From the NCBI GenBank assembly GCA_003313425.1, contig NHZP01000002.1, positions 806,001 through 870,000 on the forward strand: DNA of 64,000 nt, given 5' to 3'. Source of the stretch: Pseudopyrenochaeta lycopersici (lineage: Eukaryota > Ascomycota > Dothideomycetes > Pleosporales > Pseudopyrenochaetaceae). The position numbers and the translations under genes were made by a program. Every line of letters starts with the position of its first letter. The first letter of the stretch is position 1. A model generated the notes under the pieces. The model searched no databases and was not told the DNA's origin. It saw nothing but the letters and a program-made list of their open reading frames with translations. Shown in pieces: positions 54,923 to 64,000 of this stretch.

Positions 54923-55474
54923 GACAGCAGGAGGGCACTATCTTTGTTTCTGGCAAGCGCATTGCTCAGCGCATCACCGAGCCTGGAAATTACTGCGGGA
55001 GAATACTGAGGGATACCGTTGCACCTGACCAGCAACTAGATTCCGACTCTTTTCTTGCGCTGGCTGAATCGTGCGCGCTTTCGCTGCCTGTTGTCGACGC
55101 TTTTGTAAAACAGGCACAACGCGGTCAAGGCAATGACGTAGTCGTGCCAAACATTGAGTTTTCCCTTGTAAGGTCTTTTCCACCCCTCTGGAAAGTGGAT
55201 GCAAAGCGATACGGCGTGTCACCCATATTGAAGAGTGATATGGCCTTTGCCAGCTGACATTTGTGGCGCTCGTGGTGTCCAAGCCTCTTCGCAGTGGGCC
55301 ACGGCGTGAATCGTGTAATAATCGGCAAGCCAATCACAACGCGAGGGGCATATGTTCGCGACTTTGGTCGAAATTAGGCATTTGACATTCGGCATCCGGC
55401 ATCAACACTCACGAGCTAAGTTCACAATTGGCTTCGGAAGAAATACTCTTTTCCCAAATCAACAGAAAACCACC
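54923..55474. other. Divergent promoter IPK1/DUF952
   Basis: About 550 bp. A minus-strand frame at 54974-55333 is open but has no ATG and no family features, so I leave it out. Confidence 0.4.
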
Positions 55475-55873
55475 ATGCCTGCCCCTTCGCCCCTTCCAAC
55501 CTACCTCTACAAAATCCTGCCCACCGCCCCTCCATCGCCTCTCCCCGCACGCCTTCCACTCTCAGACCTCGATCGCAACGATGGCTACATACATTTGTCG
55601 ACATCTGAACAGGTGCCCGGGACAGCTGACAAGTTCTTCGGAAGCGTCTCAGAGTTGTGGCTGTTGAAGATCGATTACAACGTGCTGGCTGCAGGGACGG
55701 ATGGTGACAGCGAGGTGAAGCAGCAGAATAAGGCTGAAGTCAAGTGGGAAGAGGTGGGACGAGGATGCTTTGCGCACTTCTATGGAGGAGATTTGGGCAA
55801 GGGAAATGTATTAGAGGTAATCAAGGCCGACAAGAAGGGGACTTGGGCTGAGAGCTTAGATTTGAAGTGGTGA
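55475..55873 (+). CDS. DUF952-domain protein
   Basis: Single exon, 132 residues from ATG 55475; the frame is open upstream but that part has no family features. The chain begins with YLYKILP, then LSDLDRNDGYIHLSTSEQVPGTADKFF and LWLLKIDY, and later FAHFYG near the end of the domain; this is the DUF952 pattern (ligand pocket with the motif D-x2-D-G-F/Y-I-H-x-S). Function is unknown; members are distantly related to ADP-ribosyl-binding or glutathione S-transferase-like small proteins by some reports, which I cannot confirm here. Typical full length for fungi. Confidence 0.85.
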   Translation: MPAPSPLPTYLYKILPTAPPSPLPARLPLSDLDRNDGYIHLSTSEQVPGTADKFFGSVSELWLLKIDYNVLAAGTDGDSEVKQQNKAEVKWEEVGRGCFAHFYGGDLGKGNVLEVIKADKKGTWAESLDLKW

Positions 55874-56540
55874 GGCTGCAAGCCGTGATTCTTTTTGATG
55901 CAATGCAGGCTGCCGCATCCACAGTCACGCTCGTAACCACGCGGTTCAACCCTCACAAACGTCGCAGGGCTTCGTTTAAATGTTCTCCTCCGCCTTTCTC
56001 ATTCCTCAATTTGAAGTCGTCACTCAACAACGACCGCATTTGGTACATAGTCATGCTCAGCCGCGGGATATCACGGTATCAAAGGAAATGTCTATACGCA
56101 TGCCTGTGGGATAAGGATGACAGATGAATTGTTTGGCGACCCTGTTACTGAGTTTCCCCTTCATCCAATAACAAATGCACGTTCTTGGTCTTTCAGAAAT
56201 CGAGGAAGATTCAACGCAGTACGACAACTATAATTGGGTATACAAAAGCTATGGCCGTGAAGATATGGGCATGCTGGACGGCGATCTCGTAGCTGTCCAA
56301 GCTCCGCACAAAAGTACTACGAAGTAGATTGTAGAGGCTACATTGGTTCGAAATAGAAAGCAAAATATACATTTCTAGACACTACATCCTAAGTGCGAAA
56401 GTTTAATGATACAAGTTTAATGGGACATAACTATATATGGACAGTACGAAATGGATCCTACTTCATGGCACATTCTCGGTATCGAAGTCTAGATAGGCTC
56501 TTCTGGAACAAAAAGAATAGGTATACACAAACATCGTTTC
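55874..56540. other. Convergent intergenic region
   Basis: Between the DUF952 gene and the EthD-like gene. AT-rich at 56300-56530; no gene recognised. Confidence 0.4.
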
Positions 56541-57631
56541 TCATGCACTCTTCTCAACGCCGACACTTCCCCACTCACTCTCCGCATACACCCTCTTCAA
56601 ACGATACCAACCGACCTCCTCGCGGACCAAACTCCCCATGACCTTCTTCGCCCACTCAGTCTGCGCACTCTCGCCCAATTCCTTCCACGGCAACACGTTT
56701 CCCTCAAACTCATGCAGCGCCAGATACTTTGGGATTTCCGGTTCAATTCGCGCAAACTTGTCGAGAGTCGTGCCATTCACGAGCTCGTAACGCCGCGTTC
56801 GCACGAACCCTGGGGCGCCGGAGAGGACGTCGATGTGCTCTTCGCGGTACCAGGCGTCAAAGTCGGATTCGGAACCCGCAGCAGGCTCAAGTGCTGCTGA
56901 TAGAATGAAAGTCGCTGGACCTACATGCTGTCAGCGCCGCTATTTACAGTTATATATCCACCAGCTCAGCACTCAGCACTACTGAATAGATATGATTGCA
57001 TACCGCTCTGAACACCCTCATTCTCAAAAACTTGCACCTCCTTGTAGAATCGTGTATCAAATCGCGCATTCTTGAACACGCCCTCTAACAACTCTTTCGA
57101 TGGCTCGCTCTGGCCATCTAGGCCCTTGAATTCAGCGGTGTTCCGGTACTCAATATCAGACATTTCATACACCGTCTACAAAAGATCAGCATTGGAATAG
57201 ACATTGCAATGTGCTGCGGGGTTAAGAGAACTTGGGGATGAGGAGAGAGGAGTTTCATACCAACCAAGGCGCTTCGTTACTCCATGCCTTCTCATCAGGT
57301 TGTGGCTGTAGAGCTTCATAGCGGGCTGCACTGGGAATTCCAGCGAGGGAAAGGACTTCTTGGATATGTGTCTGTCTTGCCATCAGCATGTACTTTTCTC
57401 CGTTGACACATTATGAAGACTCCCTCCAGAGCCCTCAGTTCCAGTATCAGAGATATAGAGACGAATCAAAGCATTGGGTTTTGTGATAAATGACGAAAAT
57501 TACACGCTGCATATGTAGACAACGAAAGGGAAAATACATACATTCTCATACCAGTCACAGAACTTGTCGGATGAGAGTCCTTCTCCATTCACTACGCGCG
57601 AAGACACCCAGAGTACGCCTTTGCTCGCCAT
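56541..57631 (-). CDS. EthD-like dimeric alpha-beta barrel protein
   Basis: Four exons: 57631-57542, 57371-57261, 57175-57004 and 56920-56541; introns of 170, 85 and 83 nt; 250 residues. Two related halves: MASKGVLWVSSRV...FCDWYENTHIQEVLSLAGIPSA..., and again PATFILSAALEP...FDAWYREEHIDVLSGAPGFVRTRRYEL. Each has the strand, then a Trp-Tyr-x2-x-H motif, then a short helix, typical of the EthD/dimeric alpha-beta barrel fold. Fungal proteins of this form are small, soluble and mostly uncharacterised; some relatives act in polyketide or phenol breakdown. No neighbour supports a cluster. The splice joins restore the two half-domains, and all sums are in frame. Confidence 0.78.
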
Positions 57632-58679
57632 GCCACACGTCCACACAGCGTGTCTTGAATCGCAGATATAATAACAATACAGCGCTCGAATTCCACTCGA
57701 ATCCAACCCGATCCACTGGGTATGTACACGAAGATGGCGCTATCTCCCCAAAAGCCGTTTGAAAATGCAAGGCAAGATCGACAGAGAAAAAAGTGTTTAA
57801 AACAAAGGAGGCAAACGGTAATTAACGATTCGAAGATATCTTACGTAGACTTTAAAAGGGAAACCGATACAGATGCTCTTCATGAGTCGGCGCTGCTTTT
57901 CTATTACCAAGAATGGGTTCGTGGAATTCGTTACCCGCTGCAAAGCCGGTAGCTATTTCCTGGTGGCTTTTCCGCGCCACAAAACGTGGATCGGCAATCC
58001 GAAAGCCCGTAGATTCGCAACGGCGATGTCTTGGAAAAGACGGGACGCATTTAATGGGTGGGCTGCGACGGTTCATTTGTTTGCGACAGTTTAGTAGGGG
58101 GACAAGAGATATATGGTAAGCACGTACATAAAGGGCAGACACACACTGTCGCACTCAATGTCGTGAAAGAAAATGAAGCAGTAGTAATTAATCGTTCACA
58201 TCACATTCTTCAACACTTATCTCAATACTTAGATAGACGGCTGGCCTGCAAAACGGGCTCGCTAAATTCGCTGTTCAAAAACGGGATCCATACTCATCGT
58301 CTTTCAAAACAACGCCCCTATATCCCCGTCAAGCGTCAAACCACCGGGAAGCCTTACAAAAGTAGTGATGAATATGGTACAAAGAACCCTTCCGTCCTCA
58401 CTTGTGAGAAAGGGGGGTATGTGTGAAGCGAAATTCCCAGCTCAGTCTGCTCCACGCCTCAGCTCCGCATTTTGGGGGCTCATGTCTTATTACAAGACAT
58501 GAATGTTTGTCGCCCCGCCTGGAGAGGAGATGGGGCAATGTGCAGCCTGGACAGAGAGCTGGAATGGCTGACGAAATGGATTTACCGAACCCGTACCGGG
58601 CACGGCTAACTCGTCGCTTGAGCTCAGAGGTGCCATTAATGGCACAACATGGTGAGAGTTGGTTCAAAGTCGGTGAAGC
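57632..58679. other. Intergenic, about 1 kb
   Basis: Promoter side of the EthD-like gene and 3' side of ROM2. It holds a perfect 16-bp palindrome at 58630-58645. No gene seen. Confidence 0.45.
58630..58645. repeat. Perfect 16-bp palindrome
   Basis: GTGCCATTAATGGCAC, 35 nt past the ROM2 stop, so within its expected 3' UTR. Too short of loop for a good hairpin; may be chance or a DNA-binding site. Confidence 0.5.
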
Positions 58680-61600
58680 TTAGCTCTTTTCCAACGCACG
58701 ATGTTGATCCATGGACTGCTTTCCACCGTTTGCAGTCTGCCAGAAGTCCAAGCTGGCGATAACATCATTGCCCAACTCATCTTCATATGAGTATAATATC
58801 TGGCAATTGTTAGTTTCATAGCATGCAAAGTCGTCGTATTGCCGACATACCTCTCTCGTTGATGTGTGTAGCCACCTAATATTCTTTGCAGTAATGATAT
58901 GTATCAGACCACCGCTCTCCATGTGCCGTATCTCGATGAAGCTGGGCTCAAACGCAAGAATATACGGATTGAAAATGGCAAAAGCTTGTGGTGTGCCCTC
59001 CCAAGTAATCTTCCAATCTGGTCGTGCTCGCCAGCCGTTACGATTGACAAAGAAGGAGTAATCGGTGTAGCACAACAAGAACTCGCTTGCCATACGTTCG
59101 ATGTGAATAGGTTTGATGTTCTCCTTCCGTACAACGAAGTCGAGCGACGTGTCTGCTTGATCCAGCAGTGACTGGGTCTCGAGCGTCTCGAGACTGACGA
59201 CCTCGAAGCCACGTGCGCAACCAACGCAGAGTTTTGAGCGCAAGAAATGTATCGACGTGGATTCGGTGGGGATGTAAAATTCCTTGTATGGCTTGAGTTG
59301 GTCTTGCCCTTGAGAAAGCATCTTTGCAAACCCAGATTTCTTCGCCTTGTTGGCCATGTTTTCTTTCGGCTCATAGACCTTGATCGTTGTCGAGAGTGCC
59401 GAGGTCTTAACCGCAGCGACGAGTTGATTTCCAAGGCAGATACCAGACTTGAAGAAGTTGGCGTGGCAGATCTTCCGTGGCCGTTTAGCAATGGCTTGGG
59501 CCTCGTCTGGATCCAAAGCTTCGGATGAGTAAGAATAAAGAGTCTTGTCAGCCAGGACAAGCACAATCTGATGTTGCTCGAGCACATCAATCTGAGTGAC
59601 ACCTTTGCAATCCAGTACGCGACGCGGCCTCGAGGATGAATCTTTCGGCTTTCGTTCGACAACGTAGACACCAGCATCTGTTCCAAGAGCCAATTTGCGA
59701 CCGCCATCTAATATAAATCAGTATAGAAATGGACATTTTACTAGCAAAAGACTTACCAAGAGGACAAGCGCAAGTGACTCTGATGGCTGGTGAAAAGAAG
59801 CCCTCGTTAAGGATGGTCTTGGTGAAGATATTGCTGCGCTCCCTCAAGCTTCGTTGCTGTGACTCGATATGCTCCATCCACTTTTGCTGAGAAATGGGTG
59901 TGCTAGCGAACAAGGTCAATTCATAGCCGCCCTTTCCAAGGTGCTTGAAGGTAATCGGGTATCCTTGTTGCTTCGTAGGGTCATTTCGCGGTGTAGCCGC
60001 AGCTATGGCCCTTGCGCCGATCAAATTGGCCGATGGTCGCTTCGCAATCCCCAACTTCGGCATGATCTCTTCCATCTGTGTAATTACAAGGAGCTCGAGT
60101 GGGATGGGCTTTTTGTAGACTTTCTGTTCCTCGCGCTTGTTTACAGTCTTTGCTCTGACAAGCAGGATTGCGTGATCGAAAAGATAGCAGGTGATATCAC
60201 CGGTTGCTTCTGTGGGCGTTTTCTTCAGGTTGCCCTTGAAAACCAGCTGGCGGTTCTCATCGGTCAACTTCAAATCCACAAACTCTCCCGGACGGAATTT
60301 GAGGTCCTTGTTGAGTTGCATCAAGTTGAAGTGGTTCTCCGCTTTTCCAGACTCCACGTTGACCTTGGACAAAGTGTCCTTGATGATGGCGATCACCTTT
60401 GGAATATCTTGCTTATCAGGATTATCATCTGCCGTGTACTTTACGATATTTTCCAGTAGCAACGGGTACCTAGCCAATCTCGTAGTGGGTTTGGTTAGAT
60501 ATCCATTCAATTCGAGCTTTCTTGATTCCTTCATCCTCTCCACTTCATCAACAAACTTCGCAAAGTTGTTGTTTGTGCGCTTCTCATGCTCAAACTCGTA
60601 CTTACCAAAGAGCTGGTTTGCGCCATACTTGATGAAGGGGCTGAAGTGCGGCACATATTCCAAGAAGATGTCTCCAACATTACGTACTACAGGCTCTTTC
60701 TGCTGCCGTCGTGTAAAAGCTTCGGCCATGCGAGAGTTGACCATGTAAACTTCCTGGCAATTGGAGAAGACTGTGCGAACAAACTTCTCGCGACGATGCT
60801 CTGGAATTGGGGAGCTCTGGGGGTTACGCAGAGGCTTCATCCAGAAGTCCCGGAGATATTCAAGATCCTTTACGAAATCGCGTTCGGTGTACATCAGCTC
60901 AGAGATAACCTCTTGACGTTTCTGCTCCTTCTCCGAGACACTCTCCGATATCTCCTTCGGCACAGTGTTGATCCAGAGCTTCTGTTCTTCTTGTTCCTTG
61001 TCTTCGTGCAAACTGGCTCGAGATTCTTCTCGTTTGAGGCCTGGCTGAATCCGCATATTGAGACGGGCTTGTTGCTCCAGGCGGCGGGGACAAGCGATCG
61101 AGTAACACAGACGATCCCGCGTACATGTTGGCGAGTAACACTCAGTCAGCAGTGTGAAGACGCCATTAATCTCGGATTTGTCTTCCACTACAGTCTCCCG
61201 GAATTGATAGATCTCGTTGGTTGAGTCTCGCAATCTGTGCGCATAGGTCACGTCGTGGAAAAACTTTTGTGCATCCAGGGACCTGCCGAGGAGCAACGCC
61301 AAATTACGGTCTGTAGTCTTGATGATGAATGAGATAAGATCAACTGCTTCTGCGCCTGTAAAGGCGCTCTTGTAAACAAGCCCGTCTTTCTCCCTCTCCG
61401 CCAGGGCCACTCTGTCCTGGAAGGTCTCGGCGACGCGAGACAGGAGGGCGGGGTATACGAGAGGGGCGCGGCGCTGAGCAGCAGGAACCCCACCTTGGCC
61501 ATTTTGCGACTGGCTGGACGTCCTGTTGTTGCTCGTCACCGTCTGGGTTGAACTGGGCCGGGTCATGGAGGATGACATGGTGTCTGTGCGTTCTGAAGGA

Positions 61601-62568
61601 GCGACGACGGTAGAGGCCATGGACATGGTCCTTGGCTGAGGAGGGATGCTGCCCTGGCTGATGTTTCTGGATTTCATTGGCGGGCCACCACTCATAGCCG
61701 ACTGAGCAGATGGTGATGGACGTTGTCCGTCCGGTGACATGTCCGCTCCTCCGGACTCTCGTCTGCGATTGGGGATGACTCTTCCGCTCATCGTCTGCGT
61801 GTGCTCGGGATCTCTGGAGTAAGAGGTCATGGACATTGTTCGTTCATCGGGCCGCTCTGGAACCACACGACCCTGGGCTGTTGTCCTTGCCATGTGGTTC
61901 ATATATGGTTGCTGCCGGAAGGTGTTTGCGTGCGAAGGATGCATGGGGAGCCCAGGGTTGAATTGCGGGCGGGGATTCAGGGCCAGAGATTGCGAACGAT
62001 AAGGATCAGAATTCATGCCTGGACCGGGCGGGCCGGGAAAGCGCTGGGGAATGGGCTTGTTGAACGGAGGCTGGCCAGGAGGAGAGGTTCGCGGATCGAA
62101 TCGCTGTGGCTGTCCATATGGCTGGCGCTCTGGACGCAGCGGTGGTGGCAGATATTGCGGTTGGGGCTGGCGCTGTGGCTGCTGCGGCCCTTCTGAATAT
62201 CGCGGATTTGGGGTGTAGCCATTGGGCATTGGGCGATTGTAGTGATTTGGCGGGTCCATGGGGCGCTGGTCCCCAGGATTGGGTGCAATGCGCGGATCGT
62301 ACTGCGGATGGGGCCGCCGATCATAGCCATTGACTGGCTGCCGCATCGGGGGCGCGCGCTGCATCATGTCGGCCGTCTGGGCAGACATGGTGGCAGCACG
62401 GTCGGGGATCCTCATCTGGGACTGCGAGTTCATCGTCTGCGAGCGGCCGGCCATGGCTGGATTGGCGCCGAAGATGTTTGCAAAGGCCGCGTCCCTTGCG
62501 CCCGTGGGCTGGCCATTGTTCGGAGGGCGCGCAAAGTCTCCCCGCTGGTGGTTGCCGTAGTCGGCCAT
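58680..62568 (-). CDS. ROM2: Rho1 guanine-nucleotide exchange factor, Rom2 type
   Basis: Three exons: 62568-59757, 59707-58851 and 58799-58680; introns of 49 and 51 nt; 1262 residues. Rom2 activates Rho1 at the plasma membrane for glucan synthesis, actin polarity and cell-wall integrity signalling. Seen: a Pro/Gln/Ser-rich disordered lead (1-365), a DEP domain (about 370-455), the RhoGEF (DH) domain (about 550-735: KRQEVISELMYTERDFVKDLEYL, then LNGYLTKPTTRLARYPLLLENI), a PH domain (about 740-900) and a CNH domain (about 940-1250: LALGTDAGVYVVE). This is the full Rom1/2 order. The second intron is in frame with no stop; it has a GTATGT donor, ACTAAC branch and CCAG acceptor, and removing it restores the CNH end REILYSYEDELG. 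Confidence 0.95.
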
Positions 62569-63132
62569 GGAGGCTCTTCAATCGCAGAGGCTCCTAGCTT
62601 TGCGTGGGCATCCGCAATAGTCGTGTGGCCGTGAAGGGCTTTTCGGGGCGCGCTTCTGGGGGGGCGGGCTCGGCGAGGGCGGGGAGCTGGCGAGGCGGGA
62701 CGATGCAAGGCCCGAGGCTTGTGTAATGGGACTGAGCAGTCTCTTCTTGGGCGAGCAGAGGCACAGGCGGGCAGGTGCGGTGCGGCGGGGTGTGTGCAGC
62801 GTGCTGGGGCAGATCCGGGGGTGTTGGGACTGGACAGCCCAACGAGGGGCTGCGGTCGCTGAGAGAAGACGGCAGCGACGGCGGGCGTGTGTGCAAAGAG
62901 TAGAAATGGAGGACAGGGGCGGAGGAGCAGTCTGGGGGATTCGTGGGCGGCTCGCGGAGAGGCGTGTGGTGTCCAGGTGGTGCAGGTGTTTGGTTCCGGC
63001 CGCTTGGCGTGCATATCATCTTCACGAACGGGCCCTGCTGGATCCTGCCCATCTTCGACGCACCCACACCACGCAGCCGCAGCCTGCCACTTCTCTACAC
63101 CCCTCGCCGCAGCCATCTGAGGAGCAGCCAGC
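62569..63132. other. GC-rich divergent promoter ROM2/VMA11
   Basis: About 565 bp shared by both genes and clearly richer in GC than the other spacers. Long overlapping frames on both strands here follow from the GC content. Confidence 0.5.
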
Positions 63133-64000
63133 ATGTCTTCACAGTCCGAGAACCTGACGCCCAGCTTCGCGCCCTTCTTCGGCATGGTGAGTGCCACCAC
63201 ACGTCCATGACTTCATAGCTAACGGCTCCCAGAGCGGCATCGCCTTTGCAGTGAGTCCCCGCCGCCCGTCTAGCTGTGGAACTAATATACGAACCGCGAC
63301 CAGATGATCTTTGGATGTAATGCACCTGCGCCCCTCGATGCTCCACCGTGCACAAGCTAATGGCGAGCAGGCATGGGAGCTGCCTATGGCACCGCAAAGG
63401 CAGGCATTGGCATTGCTGGCATTGGAACATACCGACCCGACCTCATCATGAAGGTACGCGCTCGACGCCTGCCACGCCAGAGCTCCAGCTAACTAGTGCC
63501 AGTCCCTCATCCCCATTGTCATGTCCGGAATCTTGGCCGTCTACGCACTCGTCATATCAGTCCTTATCGCCAGCGACATAAAGCCACCGCCCGACAAACA
63601 CTACTCTCTATATGCCGGCTTCATGCACATGGCTGCTGGGCTCTCAGTCGGCCTGTCTGGCCTCGCTGCAGGGTATGCGATTGGCATCGTGGGAGACGCG
63701 GTATGTCTGGCCAACCTCCAACTCCACGCACACGCACATACTAAGCTTCGCAGGGCGTTCGCTCCTTCATGCGCCAATCGAGAATCTTCGTCGGCATGGT
63801 CCTCATTCTCATTTTCGCCGAGGTCCTGGGTCTATACGGGTGAGTCTACGCGCCAACGTCACGTCTGTCAGACACGTGGTCAAGCTGTCGTTATTGGGAG
63901 CTACCCTGACCGCCATTTGATCTCACGTCTCGCTACCGGGATCTCAGGATTCCCTAGACTAGCCACAAATCAGCTAACGCGGCCAGGCTCATTGTTGCTC
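63133..64000 (+). CDS. VMA11: V-ATPase proteolipid subunit c' (partial at window end)
   Basis: Seven exons visible: 63133-63186, 63233-63250, 63304-63316, 63371-63453, 63503-63700, 63754-63839 and 63987 onward; the last is cut by the window end, leaving about 155 residues. Subunit of the V0 rotor that pumps protons into the vacuole. The chain has four transmembrane helices, glycine-rich helices 1 and 3, and the essential proton-binding Glu145 in [11 protein letters not shown] of helix 4, at the same number I recall for yeast Vma11. Vma11 rather than Vma3: helix 2 region reads RPDLIMKSLIP and the third loop [24 protein letters not shown]. Exons 2 and 3 are only 18 and 13 nt. Missing: the end of helix 4 and the stop. 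Confidence 0.95.

Noticed and set aside
54974..55333. 119-codon minus-strand frame between IPK1 and DUF952
   Set aside because: No ATG start and no family features, and it fills a divergent promoter.
59869..61224. Two plus-strand frames (196 and 212 codons) opposite ROM2
   Set aside because: They lie fully inside the RhoGEF/PH coding region in antisense and show no domain.
62430..63200. 256-codon minus-strand frame over the ROM2/VMA11 promoter
   Set aside because: It overlaps the ROM2 start in another frame and the VMA11 first exon; Pro/Ala/Arg-rich as expected in GC-rich DNA.
1..64000. CRISPR arrays, insertion sequences, tRNA/rRNA genes, transposons
   Set aside because: No regular repeat-spacer pattern, no transposase-like frame, no long terminal repeats and no convincing tRNA arms were seen on reading both strands.

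Overview
This 64 kb window is nuclear DNA of a filamentous ascomycete (Pezizomycotina; Dothideomycetes is my guess, not shown). The evidence is short GT-AG introns (mostly 44-170 nt, many with CTAAC/CTGAC-like branch points), genes on both strands with 0.3-2 kb spacers, and fungal markers: a CRH-type GPI-anchored GH16 enzyme, a HET-domain protein, a Zn2Cys6 regulator, a Rom2-type Rho GEF and a V-ATPase c' subunit. I see no transposon, CRISPR array, rRNA or convincing tRNA. Exon joins were worked out by hand from splice consensus, reading-frame continuity and family alignment from memory; every multi-exon model below sums to a whole number of codons.

Left part (0-15 kb): a four-helix MARVEL-like membrane protein, YAF9 (YEATS, chromatin), a secreted DUF1996 protein, a 90-aa membrane/coiled-coil protein, COQ11-like (coenzyme Q biosynthesis), RIO1 (40S maturation kinase), a small mitochondrial protein and CRH1-like (chitin-glucan crosslinking). 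Middle (15-31 kb): a 626-aa hypothetical, a single-pass protein of DUF7820 type, a four-helix membrane protein, SLC1-like (phosphatidic acid synthesis), an SDR oxidoreductase, TAL1 (transaldolase) and SOD1 (Cu/Zn superoxide dismutase). The 31-43 kb block holds two large divergent genes: a Red1/ZFC3H1-type zinc-finger protein (nuclear RNA surveillance) and conventional myosin II heavy chain.

Right part (44-64 kb): an F-box-like hypothetical, RidA, a Zn2Cys6 regulator divergent from a DJ-1/PfpI-like protein, a HET-domain protein in a gene-poor patch, IPK1 divergent from a DUF952 protein, an EthD-like protein, ROM2, and the 5' part of VMA11, cut by the window end. Most genes are housekeeping and do not form one pathway. 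There is a loose theme of cell wall and morphogenesis (CRH1, ROM2, myosin II) and one of redox/carbon metabolism (TAL1 next to SOD1, COQ11, SDR).

The strongest anomaly is at the myosin 3' end. The stop codon directly follows a slippery-type T-run, and a 108-codon, very acidic frame is open in -1. It may be a missed intron, a homopolymer indel or a frameshift. I found no clearly new multi-gene system; the more accessory candidates are the HET gene and the regulator/DJ-1 pair.
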